A stretch of 64,000 nt of DNA from Paenilisteria portnoyi (GCF_014322795.1 NZ_JAASTT010000001.1:124001-188000); one strand, 5' to 3'. Shown: positions 27,314 through 38,078, numbered from the stretch's first letter. Translations and numbers: made by a program. Notes: generated by a model from the letters alone, not told the origin.

Positions 27314-28297
27314 TTAAAATTCCGCTAAATCACGCATCGCTTTTTCTACTTTGTCAGGGTTGATCATGAAATATTTCTCCATCGTTGGTGCAAAAGGCAT
27401 CGCCGGCGTATCTGGTCCAGCTAAGCGTTTAATTGGTGCGTCTAAATCGAATAAGCAGTGCTCCGCGATGGTTGCAGCCACTTCACCAATAATGCTGCCT
27501 TCTTTATTATCCTCGGTAACAAGGAGGACTTTCCCCGTTTTCTTAGCTGCCTCTATGATTGCCTCTTTATCTAACGGATAAATCGTTCTTAAATCTAAAA
27601 TTTCCGTTTCAATACCATCGCTTGCTAATTTCTCAGCAGCTTGTTGGGCAAAATGAACAGCTAAACCATACGTAATAACCGTCAAATCGTCACCTTCACG
27701 AACCACATTTGCTTTTCCAATTGGAACGGTATAATCTGTGTCTGGCACTTCCCCTTTAATTAGGCGATACGCGCGTTTGTGTTCTAAAAATAGAACGGGA
27801 TCGTTGTCGCGAATCGCGGCTTTTAGAAGTCCTTTTGCGTCATACGGACTTGATGGCATCACGATTTTCAGACCAGGCTGCCCCGCGAAAACTTTCTCGA
27901 TGGATTGGGAATGGTAAAGAGCCCCGTGCACGCCACCACCATAAGGCGCGCGAAAAACAATCGGACAGCTCCAATCATTGTTGGAACGATAACGAATACG
28001 CGATGCTTCCGAGATAATCTGATTCACGGCAGGCATGATAAAATCGGCAAATTGCATCTCAGCGACGGGACGCATGCCATACATCGCAGCACCAATTCCA
28101 ACACCAGCAATTGCAGATTCGGCGAGCGGTGTATCCAGCACGCGATCTTCGCCAAATTGGTCGTAAAGTCCAGCAGTTGCTTTAAAAACGCCGCCTTTTT
28201 TCCCGACATCCTCTCCTAAAATAAATACGTTCTCATCTCGCTCCATCTCTTCACGAAGCGCAGCCGTAATAGCATCAATATATGAAATGACAGGCAT
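27314..28297 (-). CDS. bkdAB: Branched-chain 2-oxoacid dehydrogenase E1 beta subunit
   Basis: Beta subunit of the thiamine-dependent E1 decarboxylase. The 327 aa contain the transketolase-like pyrimidine domain (ILGEDVGKKGGVFKATAGL, DTPLAESAIAGVGIGAA) and the C-terminal domain (GLAVHFAQQAAEKL, LDLRTIYPLD). The length is standard. It lies 15 bases before bkdB and 57 after bkdAA, all on one strand. It forms an alpha2beta2 tetramer with BkdAA. Confidence 0.95.
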   Translation of the reverse strand: MPVISYIDAITAALREEMERDENVFILGEDVGKKGGVFKATAGLYDQFGEDRVLDTPLAESAIAGVGIGAAMYGMRPVAEMQFADFIMPAVNQIISEASRIRYRSNNDWSCPIVFRAPYGGGVHGALYHSQSIEKVFAGQPGLKIVMPSSPYDAKGLLKAAIRDNDPVLFLEHKRAYRLIKGEVPDTDYTVPIGKANVVREGDDLTVITYGLAVHFAQQAAEKLASDGIETEILDLRTIYPLDKEAIIEAAKKTGKVLLVTEDNKEGSIIGEVAATIAEHCLFDLDAPIKRLAGPDTPAMPFAPTMEKYFMINPDKVEKAMRDLAEF

Positions 28298-28354
28298 TTT
28301 TATTCCTCCTAATTCGAAAGGGCCTAAACAATTACCCTAACGTAAATAAATCGC

Positions 28355-29341
28355 TTATTGTTCTTCGTAAACGTGTAATAGCGCGGACTCCGGATCAGCA
28401 TAACTTGCATTCTCTGCATAGTCTGTTGCCTCGTTGACTAGTGCCATTACTTCTTTTTCGAAGGCTTCTTTTTTGGCATCATCCAGCAAGCCGAATTCTT
28501 CCAATTCTTTCGTATAAACAGCGAGTGGATCGCGTTCTTTCGCTTTGTTAACTTCCTCCAGCGTACGGTAACTTCTATCGTCATCGTCTGAGGAATGCGG
28601 CGTAAAGCGATATGTCATCGTTTCAATCAAGGTCGGACCTTCTCCGCGACGAGCGCGATCAGTGGCTTCCTTGAATGCTAAGTAAACTTCTGTCATATTG
28701 TTACCGTCGACGCGAACGCCCGGGATACCGTAACCTAAAGCACGATCAGATAGTTTTTCAGCGGCATATTGCTTTTCAACTGGGACAGAAATCGCGTACT
28801 GGTTGTTATGAATAACGAAGACGACTGGCAATTTATGAACACTTGCAAAGTTGATACCTTCATGAAAATCGCCTTGGTTGGATGATCCTTCACCAGTTGA
28901 TGCATAAGCAACGATTGGATCTTTCTTCATTTTAGCGGCAAGTCCGATTCCAGCTGCATGCGGAAATTGGGTAGTTACCGGTGAACTTTGCGTAACAATA
29001 CGATTCGCTTTTTGACCGAAATGGGCTGGCATTTGACGTCCGCCCGAGTTCGGATCTTCGGCTTTAGCAAACGCACTTAGCATAATATCGCGCGCCGTCA
29101 TGCCGAATGACAGAACGACAGCTAAATCGCGATAGTACGGTAGGCAGTAGTCTTTTTCTAAGTCAAACGCAAAAGCCGCCCCAATTTGAGCGATTTCTTG
29201 CCCTTGTCCTGATATCGTGAACGGAATTTTTCCAGAGCGGTTGAGTAACCATAAACGCTCGTCAATACGTCGTGTTAATAATAGTTTTTGGTACATTTCT
29301 AATAAGGTTTCATCTGATAAACCTGTTTCTCTTAATCCCAT
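28355..29341 (-). CDS. bkdAA: Branched-chain 2-oxoacid dehydrogenase E1 alpha subunit
   Basis: Alpha subunit binding thiamine diphosphate. The TPP motif runs from TGEGSSNQGDFHEGINFASV to VIHNNQYAIS, and the phosphorylation-loop-like segment RFTPHSSDDDDRSYR is typical of the family. The 328-aa reading starts at the ATG at 29341 with AAGGAGG ten bases upstream. The TTG two codons earlier is too close to the ribosome site. Confidence 0.95.
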   Translation of the reverse strand: MGLRETGLSDETLLEMYQKLLLTRRIDERLWLLNRSGKIPFTISGQGQEIAQIGAAFAFDLEKDYCLPYYRDLAVVLSFGMTARDIMLSAFAKAEDPNSGGRQMPAHFGQKANRIVTQSSPVTTQFPHAAGIGLAAKMKKDPIVAYASTGEGSSNQGDFHEGINFASVHKLPVVFVIHNNQYAISVPVEKQYAAEKLSDRALGYGIPGVRVDGNNMTEVYLAFKEATDRARRGEGPTLIETMTYRFTPHSSDDDDRSYRTLEEVNKAKERDPLAVYTKELEEFGLLDDAKKEAFEKEVMALVNEATDYAENASYADPESALLHVYEEQ

Positions 29342-29363
29342 TGTCAAATTTCCTCCTTATTTG

Positions 29364-30788
29364 TTATCCATGAATAGCAAGGCCGTCAACTGCTAGTGCA
29401 GCTTCGCCAAACGCTTCTGCAAGTGTTGGATGCGGGTGAATCGTGCTACCAATTTCAAATGGTGTCGCGTCTAGCACGTGTGCTAATGCCGCTTCTGAAA
29501 TCATGTCTGTCACGTGTGGTCCAATCATAAAGACACCCAGCAAATCATTTGTTTTCTTGTCAGCCACCACTTTGATGAAACCCTCTGATTCGCCGTAGAC
29601 AAGCGCTTTGCCGATGCCGCGGAAGAAGAACTTCCCAGTTTTCACGTCAAAACCTTGCTCTTTTGCCTGTTCTTCCGTAATTCCAACGCTAGCAATTTCT
29701 GGCGATGTATAAGTACAGCGCGGTACATGATTGTAGTTAATCGCAGGTTGCGGATTGCCGCTGATGTCTTCTGCCGCAATAATGCCCTCTTCCATCGCGA
29801 CATGTGCAAGTTGCATACCACCGATGCAATCACCAACCGCGTATATGTGACTTTCCTTCGTTTGGAAATTGCTCGCGACTTGAATCACGCCTTTTTCGAC
29901 AATAATATCTGTGTTTTCTAAGCCGATATTTTCGACATTTGCGCTTCGACCCACTGAAACGAACATTTTTGAAGCGGTAAACGTCTGTTCTTGCCCTTTG
30001 ACAACGGCTTTTATTTCAACGCCGTCAGCTGTTTTTTTGTACGTGTCCGCTTGCACTTCAGCGCTAGTCACGATATTTATTTTTTTCTTTTTGTATAGTC
30101 GGTGTAATTCTTTGGAGATATCTTTATCTTCGGTTGGGAGAATGCGGTCGCTGTATTCAATGACGGTTACTTCTACGCCGAAATCGTGTAACATCGAAGC
30201 CCATTCCATTCCGATCACGCCGCCACCAACGATAATGATGGATTCTGGCAGAGTTTCCAATTGCAAAGCACCATCAGAGGATAAGACGAATTCTTCATCA
30301 AACGCCAAACCTTTGAGCGCGCGTGGCTTAGAACCAGTTGCGATAATCAGGTTTTTCGGAATAAGCATTTCGTTTTCGCTACCATCTGCAAATTCCACAG
30401 AAATCGTGCCCGCAGTTGGCGAGAAAATGGATGGCCCGAGAATTGTCCCCTTGCCCTCATACAAATCAATCTTCCCTTTTTTGAAAAGTTGCTGAATCCC
30501 GCTTTCCAATTGGTCGACGATACCTTGCTTACGTTCCTGCGCTTTTATAAAACTAAATGTTGGTTCCGGAGTTTCAATGCCAAATGCAGCAGCTTTCCTC
30601 ACGGTTTGCAGTACTTCTGCCGAACGTAGTAGCGCTTTACTTGGGATACAACCACGATGTAAACATGTGCCTCCAAGTCTATCTTTTTCGACAACAGCAA
30701 CGGTCAATCCTTTTTGTGAGGCGCGAATCGCAGCGACATAGCCACCCGTTCCACCGCCCAATACTACTACATCATACTCTTTTGCCAT
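29364..30788 (-). CDS. lpdV: Dihydrolipoyl dehydrogenase (E3) of the bkd complex
   Basis: FAD flavoenzyme that reoxidises E2-bound dihydrolipoamide with NAD. Motifs: VVVLGGGTGGYVAAIRA (FAD), redox disulfide GGTCLHRGCIPSK, NAD site IIVGGGVIGMEWAS, second FAD site IYAVGDCIGG and the C-terminal catalytic His-Glu in HPHPTLAEAF. 474 aa, complete. It is one or two bases from buk and 22 from bkdAA, so it is co-transcribed. The set-specific E3 keeps the operon self-contained. Confidence 0.96.
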   Translation of the reverse strand: MAKEYDVVVLGGGTGGYVAAIRASQKGLTVAVVEKDRLGGTCLHRGCIPSKALLRSAEVLQTVRKAAAFGIETPEPTFSFIKAQERKQGIVDQLESGIQQLFKKGKIDLYEGKGTILGPSIFSPTAGTISVEFADGSENEMLIPKNLIIATGSKPRALKGLAFDEEFVLSSDGALQLETLPESIIIVGGGVIGMEWASMLHDFGVEVTVIEYSDRILPTEDKDISKELHRLYKKKKINIVTSAEVQADTYKKTADGVEIKAVVKGQEQTFTASKMFVSVGRSANVENIGLENTDIIVEKGVIQVASNFQTKESHIYAVGDCIGGMQLAHVAMEEGIIAAEDISGNPQPAINYNHVPRCTYTSPEIASVGITEEQAKEQGFDVKTGKFFFRGIGKALVYGESEGFIKVVADKKTNDLLGVFMIGPHVTDMISEAALAHVLDATPFEIGSTIHPHPTLAEAFGEAALAVDGLAIHG

Positions 30789-30790
30789 TT

Positions 30791-31864
30791 CTATTCCTCC
30801 CCATGGTAAACTTTCGCTTCTTCTATTCCTTGTAAAATTCGCTGTGCTCCTTCGTTAAGCGCGGCCATCTCATCTTCACCAGGCTCGGTCATAATCGGTG
30901 CTATCCAGTGAATATATTGGCTGATTTCTTTCACAAACGCGGCACTTCTAGCTAGACCACCTGTCAAAATAATGGCGTCCATTTGACCTTTTAGAACCGC
31001 GGCATTAGCGCCAATTTCTTTAGCAACTTGATACGCCATTGCTTCAAAAAGTCCTTGCGCTTCTTTATCTCCATCCTGTATTTGCCGCTCGATATCGCGT
31101 AAATCATTCGTCCCTTTGTAAGAAACGAGTCCGCCACGACCGACAATTTCGTTATGTAAAGCCTCTTTTGTGATTTCTCCTGAAAAAGCCCAATCAAGAA
31201 AACTAGCCATTGGGAGTGAGCCGGAACGTTCTGGACTCATTGGTCCATCGCCATCTAGCGCATTGTTGACATCGATTACGCGTCCCATTTTATGCGCACC
31301 AACAGAAATGCCACCACCCAGATGTGCCACGATAAAGCTAGACTCCTCGTAAGTTTTACCAAGTTTATTTGCGACATTTCTAGCTACCGCTTTCTGATTC
31401 AATGCATGAAAAATACTTTGTCGCTCGATATGTGCGTTTCCAGAAATTCGTGCGACTGATTCTAATTCATCAACGACAACGGGATCCACAATATAAGCAG
31501 GAATACCATAATCATCTGCTATTTTTCGTGCCAGCAGTCCACCTAAATTGGAAGCATGTTGCCCAGAAACACCAATTTCTAAATCTCGTTGCATTGCCTC
31601 GTTCACATCATATGTGCCACCAGCGATTGGTCGAAGTAAACCGCCACGACCCACAACAGCTGCCAATTGAGTCAAATCCGCCGTTGCAATCGCTTCTTTC
31701 ACGAGTTGATAACGAAATTCGAATTGTGCCATCACATTTTCAAACGTTGCGATTGTCTCGCGCGGATGTGATATTTCTTCCGTCAAAATAACAGCATCGC
31801 CTTGGAATAAAGCGACCTTTGTCGATGTTGATCCTGGATTAATTGCTAAAACCAGAAATGCCAT
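30791..31864 (-). CDS. buk: Butyrate/branched-chain fatty acid kinase
   Basis: Acetate/butyrate kinase family enzyme that interconverts acyl phosphate and free acid, producing ATP or activating imported branched acids. The 357 aa have the N-terminal signature LAINPGSTSTKVALF, GRGGLLRPI, FIVAHLGGGISVGAH and ILTGGLARS. It pairs with ptb upstream (120-base gap) in converting branched acids to acyl-CoA and back. It starts after GGAGG. Confidence 0.94.
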   Translation of the reverse strand: MAFLVLAINPGSTSTKVALFQGDAVILTEEISHPRETIATFENVMAQFEFRYQLVKEAIATADLTQLAAVVGRGGLLRPIAGGTYDVNEAMQRDLEIGVSGQHASNLGGLLARKIADDYGIPAYIVDPVVVDELESVARISGNAHIERQSIFHALNQKAVARNVANKLGKTYEESSFIVAHLGGGISVGAHKMGRVIDVNNALDGDGPMSPERSGSLPMASFLDWAFSGEITKEALHNEIVGRGGLVSYKGTNDLRDIERQIQDGDKEAQGLFEAMAYQVAKEIGANAAVLKGQMDAIILTGGLARSAAFVKEISQYIHWIAPIMTEPGEDEMAALNEGAQRILQGIEEAKVYHGEE

Positions 31865-31984
31865 GTCCTTTTACCTCCATGTGAATCAAGATATCCTTCT
31901 CCGACCTATTGTAACATGCGCCCATCACAAACTGAAAAAGCTTTGCACCCCAACACTTGAAATCGTTTTATTCAAAGTTTTGTA

Positions 31985-32860
31985 TCATTTTCCGATCATT
32001 CCAACTGTTAGTATTAATGAGGCAAGTTTGTTATCTGCTGAGTCGCTTCTAGAGGCGATGACGACAGGGACTTTCACACCAGCAATAATGCCACCGACTC
32101 TAGCTCCTGCAAAGTAAACCAGGGATTTATATAGGATATTTCCAGCCTCAATCGAAGGGACAATCAAAATATCAGCATCACCAGCAACATCACTGACAAT
32201 GTTTTTATGCAGCGCGGCCGTTTTGGAAATCGCATTATCAAATGCAAGCGGGCCTTCCACAGATGCATCGCTATCAGGGAATGCTTTAAAATACGCGGCA
32301 ACTTGAGCAGCTTGAACAGAAGAATGCATTTTGGGATTCTCTTTTTCTACAGCGCTCAAAATCGCCACTTTCGGCTTCTCAATACCCAGTTTGCGCGCTA
32401 CTTCAATCGCATTTTGTGTAATTTGAATCTGTTCTTCCTCATTCGGCGCAATATTCATCGCGACATCAGAGACAATTAATGGCTTATCATACGCCGGAAT
32501 TTCAAACACCGAAACATGAGATAACAACGCTTTATCGCGTAATTGATATTCGCGCTTTAAAATCGTTTTTAAAATAAGTCCAGTTGGTAGATTCCCTTTC
32601 ATCAGGATATCTGCCTCCTTCTTAACTACGGCCTCTGCCGCTTTTTCGGCAGCCTCTTGCTCCGACGTTGTTGCGATAATACGTACATTTGGCGATTGGA
32701 TGGTCATGGATTTCTCATGTCCAAATAATAAAAAGTCAGCAATACCAAGTTTTAGCGCTTGCTCCACGACTTCTAAAATAACAGGATCATCCGCCCCTGC
32801 GATAGCAATTGTCACATTTCTGCGCGGTTTTACAGGATCAAATATTGATTTTTTTGTCAT
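31985..32860 (-). CDS. ptb: Phosphate butyryltransferase
   Basis: Transfers branched acyl groups between CoA and phosphate. The 291 aa match the Ptb/Pta family (IAIAGADDPVILE, KADILMKGNLPTG-like KEADILMKGNLPTG, LIVSDVAMNIAP, SIEAGNILYKSLVYFAGAR). First gene of the six-gene bkd operon. A 147-base gap to recN should hold the promoter. In related Firmicutes the operon answers to branched-chain amino acid supply, but I see no convincing CodY box. Confidence 0.94.
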   Translation of the reverse strand: MTKKSIFDPVKPRRNVTIAIAGADDPVILEVVEQALKLGIADFLLFGHEKSMTIQSPNVRIIATTSEQEAAEKAAEAVVKKEADILMKGNLPTGLILKTILKREYQLRDKALLSHVSVFEIPAYDKPLIVSDVAMNIAPNEEEQIQITQNAIEVARKLGIEKPKVAILSAVEKENPKMHSSVQAAQVAAYFKAFPDSDASVEGPLAFDNAISKTAALHKNIVSDVAGDADILIVPSIEAGNILYKSLVYFAGARVGGIIAGVKVPVVIASRSDSADNKLASLILTVGMIGK

Positions 32861-33006
32861 AAAAAGCCTCCTAATTTGCGATTTTCACAGAAAAAAACCT
32901 ACATCTCAAATTAGTAGTTGTTTTTATGACCAGGTAATAAAAAATACTACCTCATCATTGTAAGCAAATTTCTTTTGAGATGCAAGCTATTTAATTCATT
33001 TTTAGG

Positions 33007-34704
33007 TTACGTTTGCTTTTGTGCTTTGATTTTCATCGCTTGCGTAAGCATTTCATTCGCATGTTGTTTCGTCACATCGGTCACTTCAATACCCGCAATC
33101 ATGCGACTAATTTCCTCAATTTTCTCATCGCCAGAAAGCGACATAACGGAAGTCATCGTGCGGTTTTCCGTCGTTGCTTTAGAAATATAGAAATGATGAT
33201 CCGCCATCGCAGCGACTTGCGGTAAATGAGAAATACAGAGTACTTGCGAACCAATGGCTACAGCGTAAATCTTCTCAGCAATTGCTTGTGCCACGCGTCC
33301 GCTAACACCTGTATCGACCTCATCGAAAATAATCGACGTAATACCTTGATGTCTCGAAAAAATGGTTTTGAGTGCCAACATCATACGGGAAAGCTCGCCA
33401 CCAGATGCCACTTTGGAAAGGGCTTTTAGCGGTTCACCTGGGTTGGTACTCATATAGAATGCAACTTTGTCAACACCGTTTTCTGTGAATTCATTGGTTT
33501 GTGTAGCGAAATGGACTTGGAAAATCGCTTTTTCCATATAGAGTTGATTCAGTTCATTTTTAATTTGCTTTCCGAGTTGTGTTGCTGCTTTTTGTCGAAT
33601 TGCAGTTAGTTCGGAAGCTAATTCACTTAAACGATTCTTCGCTTTCTCTAAATCTTGTTCGAGTTGACCAAGATGTGTTTCGCGATCTGATAATTCTAGG
33701 ATTTCCTGATCGATTTCTTCGCTATACTGAATAATCGCCTCAACCGTTTTGCCGTATTTCCGTTTCAATTGGCTTAATTCATTTAGCCGCGTTTCAATCG
33801 TATCTAGTTCGTCCGGTTGGAATTCTAGCTTATCAAGTTGTTGCCGAATCTGCATCGCGCTTTCTTCCAATAAATAAAAACTAGATGCGACAGATTCACT
33901 AAGCGCCTTGTATTCTGGTAAAATATCGCTAGCTGTTTCCACATGGCGCATCGCCTCAGAGATGAATTCGAGACCGCGTTCTTCCCCTTGAAGCGCCGTA
34001 TAGGCATTTTGCAGACTTTCGTTGATTTTCTCGAAATTTGCCAGAACGTGCTTTTGCTCAACTAGGCCCTCTTCTTCACCTAACCGCAGATTGGCGCTCG
34101 CAATTTCATCTTGTTGAAAACGAAGCATGTCCAAACGTTGCGCAAGTTCTTGTTCGTTTTTTGTCCAATTACGCCATTTTGTCTTCATTTCCGTATAGGC
34201 CGCGTATTCCGTCTGATAACTTGCAAGTGTAGGCTCGATATCTTTCCAAGCAAACCGGTCCAGAAGCTGCAAATGAAACTCATCATTCATCAATTCCTGA
34301 TGCTCATGTTGACTATGAATATCAATAAGCCGTGACCCAATTTCGCGCAAAACAACTGTTGTCGCCAGTTTCCCGTTAATTCGGCACGTATTTTTGCCAC
34401 TTTGAAATAGCATACGTTCCAAAACAACCATACCGTCACTTGCGTCGATTCCGTTGTTTTCTAGCGCTTCTAAGCAACCTTTATTTTGCGGATTAATCGT
34501 GAACAAGCCTTGAATTTCGAGCTTTTCTTCCCCATGTCTAATAAAATCAACAGAACCTCTGCCACCAACAAGAAGACCGAGCGCATCAATAATAATCGAT
34601 TTTCCAGCGCCGGTCTCCCCTGTCAGAACAGTCATACCTTCTTGAAAAGATAGATTTAAAGATTCGATGATAGCAAAATTTCTAATCGTTAGTTCTTGTA
34701 ACAA
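33007..34704 (-). CDS. recN: DNA repair protein RecN
   Basis: SMC-like ATPase acting at double-strand breaks. The 565 aa start MLQELTIRNFAIIESLNL, with Walker A GETGAGKSI, a long coiled coil (about 160-370), the ABC signature ALSKVASGGELSRMMLAL and Walker B SIIFDEVDTG. Full family length. It lies directly downstream of argR with an 18-base gap, the conserved argR-recN pair. Confidence 0.96.
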   Translation of the reverse strand: MLQELTIRNFAIIESLNLSFQEGMTVLTGETGAGKSIIIDALGLLVGGRGSVDFIRHGEEKLEIQGLFTINPQNKGCLEALENNGIDASDGMVVLERMLFQSGKNTCRINGKLATTVVLREIGSRLIDIHSQHEHQELMNDEFHLQLLDRFAWKDIEPTLASYQTEYAAYTEMKTKWRNWTKNEQELAQRLDMLRFQQDEIASANLRLGEEEGLVEQKHVLANFEKINESLQNAYTALQGEERGLEFISEAMRHVETASDILPEYKALSESVASSFYLLEESAMQIRQQLDKLEFQPDELDTIETRLNELSQLKRKYGKTVEAIIQYSEEIDQEILELSDRETHLGQLEQDLEKAKNRLSELASELTAIRQKAATQLGKQIKNELNQLYMEKAIFQVHFATQTNEFTENGVDKVAFYMSTNPGEPLKALSKVASGGELSRMMLALKTIFSRHQGITSIIFDEVDTGVSGRVAQAIAEKIYAVAIGSQVLCISHLPQVAAMADHHFYISKATTENRTMTSVMSLSGDEKIEEISRMIAGIEVTDVTKQHANEMLTQAMKIKAQKQT

Positions 34705-34721
34705 ATCTATTCACCTCAAAT

Positions 34722-35171
34722 TTAGAGCATCTCAATAAAACGCTCGGCTAATACTTTCGCTTCGGCTTCACTTCTGCAAATAATTAAACATGTATCATCT
34801 CCGCACAAAGAGCCAACCTTTTCTTCCCAATTCAAATTATCAATCAAGGCTCCAATCGCATTTGCGTTACCGGGCATGACTTTTAAAATGAGCATAAATT
34901 GCACGGTCTCGACGCTGATAAATGCGTCTACAAGGGAACGTTTCAACTTTTGATGTGGGTTAAAACGATTATCAGCAGGTAGACTGTACTTGTAGTTTCC
35001 AGTTTGTGTCGGAACTTTCACCAGGTGCAATTCTTTAATATCGCGGGAAATCGTGGCTTGGGTGACTTTGACATCTCTTTTTAGCAATAACTCAACTAGA
35101 TCTTCTTGTGTTTCGATTTCATTTGATGTTACGAGTTCTCTAATAATAATATGACGATGACCTTTATTCAT
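34722..35171 (-). CDS. argR: Arginine repressor ArgR/AhrC
   Basis: Hexameric regulator of arginine synthesis and breakdown. The 149 aa have an N-terminal winged helix ([20 protein letters not shown], then [13 protein letters not shown]) and a C-terminal arginine-binding oligomerisation domain with [11 protein letters not shown], carrying the Asp pair that contacts arginine. It lies upstream of recN. Confidence 0.95.
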   Translation of the reverse strand: MNKGHRHIIIRELVTSNEIETQEDLVELLLKRDVKVTQATISRDIKELHLVKVPTQTGNYKYSLPADNRFNPHQKLKRSLVDAFISVETVQFMLILKVMPGNANAIGALIDNLNWEEKVGSLCGDDTCLIICRSEAEAKVLAERFIEML

Positions 35172-35325
35172 TATTTCTCACCTCACGAACTTTTTCTCTC
35201 TTACATCTTAGCCCAAAACGAGCGTAAAGTCACGGATTTAACTTAAAAAAAGTTTCTAAACAGTCGTATGCATGTGAAAAAGCTAAAATAAGGGCTTAAA
35301 ATGCGCAGAAAATGGCTTAAAATAT

Positions 35326-35359
35326 AAAAAGTCGAGCTATCTATAGAAGACAACTCGAC
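35326..35359 (-). terminator. Terminator after tlyA
   Basis: Minus strand GTCGAG / CTCGAC stem with a 17-base loop, followed by TTTTTATA, 9 bases past the tlyA stop. Confidence 0.65.
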
Positions 35360-35367
35360 ATGTATAA

Positions 35368-36183
35368 TTATTCTAATTTCGTATGAGCTTTCGTCACAAT
35401 TTCCGCGAGTTCTGTCGCCGATAAATGATTTTCGCCTTTATTATCCCATTTTAGATGAGCGATAAATTCGATGTTACCTTCGCCACCCGTAATAGGAGAA
35501 AAGTCCACGGCAAGGACAGAGTAACCCTCCGCAATCGCAAAAGTCGTGATTTTCTCGATAACTTCTAGGTGAATTTTCGCGTCACGGATAATGCCTTTTT
35601 TCCCGACTTGTTCTTTTCCAGCTTCGAATTGTGGCTTTATTAAACACATGACTTCCCCATCACTAACCAAAACAGTTTTCAGAACGGGTAAAATTAATTT
35701 CAGTGAGATAAAAGAAACATCAATCGTCGCAAAATCTGCTAAACCTTGTTCAAAATCAGCCGGCGTTACGTAACGGAAATTCGTGCGTTCCATGACAGTG
35801 ACGCGCGGATCATTGCGCAGTTTCCATGCCAACTGGTTATAGCCAACATCGAGCGCGTACGAATGCTTTGCGCCATTTTGAAGGGCACAGTCCGTAAATC
35901 CACCTGTCGAAGAGCCGATGTCTAGCAACAGCTTATCTTTTACATCTAAATCAAATACTTGGAGCGCCTTCTCCAATTTCAGGCCGCCACGACTTACATA
36001 TGGCATCACTTTTCCCTTCACCTGAAAAACAGCTTCCACAGGGAATTTTTCGCCGGGTTTATCGACGCGTTCTTCTTTTAAATACACTAAGCCAGCCATC
36101 ACAGACCGTTTCGCTTTTTCGCGTGTTTCAAATAAGCCTTGTTCTACTAATAATACGTCTACACGTTCTTTTTTTATCGCCAT
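35368..36183 (-). CDS. tlyA: TlyA family rRNA 2'-O-methyltransferase
   Basis: rRNA (cytidine-2'-O) methyltransferase of the TlyA/YqxC family, once called hemolysin-like. The 271 aa have an N-terminal S4 RNA-binding domain (RVDVLLVEQGLFETREKAKR) and an FtsJ-type Rossmann domain with the SAM motif LLDIGSSTGGFTDCALQNGA. It starts two bases after the dxs stop, so the two are coupled. The family's ribosomal target is known from other bacteria and inferred here. Confidence 0.93.
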   Translation of the reverse strand: MAIKKERVDVLLVEQGLFETREKAKRSVMAGLVYLKEERVDKPGEKFPVEAVFQVKGKVMPYVSRGGLKLEKALQVFDLDVKDKLLLDIGSSTGGFTDCALQNGAKHSYALDVGYNQLAWKLRNDPRVTVMERTNFRYVTPADFEQGLADFATIDVSFISLKLILPVLKTVLVSDGEVMCLIKPQFEAGKEQVGKKGIIRDAKIHLEVIEKITTFAIAEGYSVLAVDFSPITGGEGNIEFIAHLKWDNKGENHLSATELAEIVTKAHTKLE

Positions 36184-36185
36184 CT

Positions 36186-38078
36186 CTACGCCCTTATCTG
36201 TTTTTCTGGTAATATTTTTTGAATCGTACTTAAAATACCAAGCGCTGAAATACCGTGCTCTGCCAATATCATATCGACCGAGCCGTGGCTAATAAACGTG
36301 TCAGGAAGTCCAATTCGTCTGACAACCGCTTGATCATAGCCGTGTTCCTCAGCAAACTCGAGCACCGCCGTACCAAATCCGCCTTTTAAAAGGGATTCTT
36401 CGACCGTAATAATCGGAACGCCGCGTTTCATCAAATCATGCAACATCGCCTTATCTAGTGGCTTAATGAAGCGTGCGTTGATGACACCAGCCTGAATACC
36501 TTGACGTTTCAATTCTATCGCGGCCTCAACAGCCATCGGAATCGTCGTCCCAAATGTCAAAATAGCTACATCAGCAGGCTCACTAAGCGCTTCCCACGAA
36601 CCGATGGGAACAGCTTTCATCTCAGCGTCAATTTTCACGCCGAGTCCATTTCCACGTGGATAACGAATTGCAATCGGTCCAGCATCGTATTCATGCGCCG
36701 TTTTCACAAGGTGTCGTGCTTCATTTTCATCTTTTGGCATCATAATCGTCATATTTGGAATCCCACGTAAAAAGCCAATATCAAAAATTCCTTGATGCGT
36801 CTCACCATCGGCACCAACTAAGCCAGCGCGGTCAATCCCAATCATCACATTCAGTTCTTGCCGGCAAATATCATGTACCACTTGATCATACGCGCGCTGT
36901 AAAAACGTCGAATAAATCGCTAAAAACGGTTTCATGTCAAGTGCTGCAAGCCCCGCTGCCATTGTTGTTGCATGCTGTTCCGCAATCCCAACATCAAAAA
37001 AGCGATCAGGGAAAGCCGTAGCGAATTTCTCAAGTTTTGAACCAACAGGCATGGCAGGCGTAATCGCAACAACGCGTTCATCGCTCTGTGCCAGTTCCAA
37101 TACCGCATCACTAATAACGGCACTCCATGCAGGAGGACCACCAACAGGCTTGATAAAATCACCGGTTTCTATTTTGTAAGGGCCAGTACCATGCCAGTTT
37201 CCAATACGATCAGATTCAGCAGGTTGATAGCCTTTCCCTTTCGTCGTCACCACATGCATCAGAACAGGACCTTTCACTTTCTTAGCAAACTCCATATTCG
37301 TAATCAAATCATTGTAATCGTGTCCATTTACAGGACCAAGATACGTGTAACCCATCTCTTCAAAAAAAGTACCCTGCACAAGCAGATACTTGATGCTATC
37401 TTTAATTCGTTCCGCAGCGCCAGCAATCTTATCACCAGCCGTCGGAATTTTTTTCATCGCCGCTTCAATATCCTTTTTCGCACGTTTAAATTTACCCGAC
37501 GTACGCAGTTTACCAAGAACATTATGCATCGCCCCAACGTTCGGCGCAATCGACATGTTGTTATCATTTAAAACCACAATCACATTCTTCTTCATATCAC
37601 CAATATGATTCAGTGCTTCAAGCGCCATACCACCGGTCAATGCCCCATCACCAATAATCGGTAAAACGTGGTATTTCTGTTTGCGGATATCCCGTGCAAT
37701 CGCCATTCCGGCTGCTGCTGACAACGAAGTAGAACTGTGCCCTGTTTCCCAAACATCGTGCTCTGACTCTTTGCGCTTCGGAAAACCGTCTAAACCATCA
37801 TGCTGTCGTAATGTATCAAATCTATTTGCTCTACCAGTTAAAATTTTGTGTACGTAGGATTGGTGCCCGACATCCCATAAAAACTTATCTTCAGGGCTAT
37901 CAAAACAATGGTGAAGTGCTACCGTCAGCTCAACAACACCAAGGTTCGGTCCGATATGCCCGCCCGTTTTGGAAGTCGATTGAATCAGGAACTCGCGAAT
38001 ATCCGCACTGAGCGCTTCCATTTGCGTTACGTCCAAGTCTTTCACGAACGCAGGATCCTTAATTTTCAATAAATCCAA
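36186..38078 (-). CDS. dxs: 1-deoxy-D-xylulose-5-phosphate synthase
   Basis: First enzyme of the methylerythritol route: condenses pyruvate and glyceraldehyde-3-phosphate, TPP-dependent. The 630 aa have the TPP-binding segment [20 protein letters not shown], the acid-base His in [28 protein letters not shown] and the transketolase C-terminal domain. I chose the TTG at 38078 (LDLLKIKDP) because AAAGTGAG lies about 9 bases before it. The TTG at 38087 is too close. In other Listeria the next gene upstream is the cold-shock gene cspL and then ispA, but here an arsB/cdr pair intervenes. Confidence 0.95.
   Translation of the reverse strand: MDLLKIKDPAFVKDLDVTQMEALSADIREFLIQSTSKTGGHIGPNLGVVELTVALHHCFDSPEDKFLWDVGHQSYVHKILTGRANRFDTLRQHDGLDGFPKRKESEHDVWETGHSSTSLSAAAGMAIARDIRKQKYHVLPIIGDGALTGGMALEALNHIGDMKKNVIVVLNDNNMSIAPNVGAMHNVLGKLRTSGKFKRAKKDIEAAMKKIPTAGDKIAGAAERIKDSIKYLLVQGTFFEEMGYTYLGPVNGHDYNDLITNMEFAKKVKGPVLMHVVTTKGKGYQPAESDRIGNWHGTGPYKIETGDFIKPVGGPPAWSAVISDAVLELAQSDERVVAITPAMPVGSKLEKFATAFPDRFFDVGIAEQHATTMAAGLAALDMKPFLAIYSTFLQRAYDQVVHDICRQELNVMIGIDRAGLVGADGETHQGIFDIGFLRGIPNMTIMMPKDENEARHLVKTAHEYDAGPIAIRYPRGNGLGVKIDAEMKAVPIGSWEALSEPADVAILTFGTTIPMAVEAAIELKRQGIQAGVINARFIKPLDKAMLHDLMKRGVPIITVEESLLKGGFGTAVLEFAEEHGYDQAVVRRIGLPDTFISHGSVDMILAEHGISALGILSTIQKILPEKQIRA

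Noticed and set aside
29911-30495. 194-codon ORF antisense to lpdV
   Set aside because: Shadow of a well-supported gene. Composition follows the complementary frame.
31865-31984. Internal promoter between ptb and buk
   Set aside because: TACAAT is present, but no -35 box is found at usable spacing.
32865-32905. CodY-like box upstream of ptb (TTTTTCTGTGAAAAT)
   Set aside because: Ungapped comparison with AATTTTCWGAAAATT leaves about six mismatches. It fits only with an inserted base.
35292-35323. Short direct repeat GGCTTAAAAT twice before the tlyA terminator
   Set aside because: Ten bases in AT-rich DNA may be chance. No associated structure.
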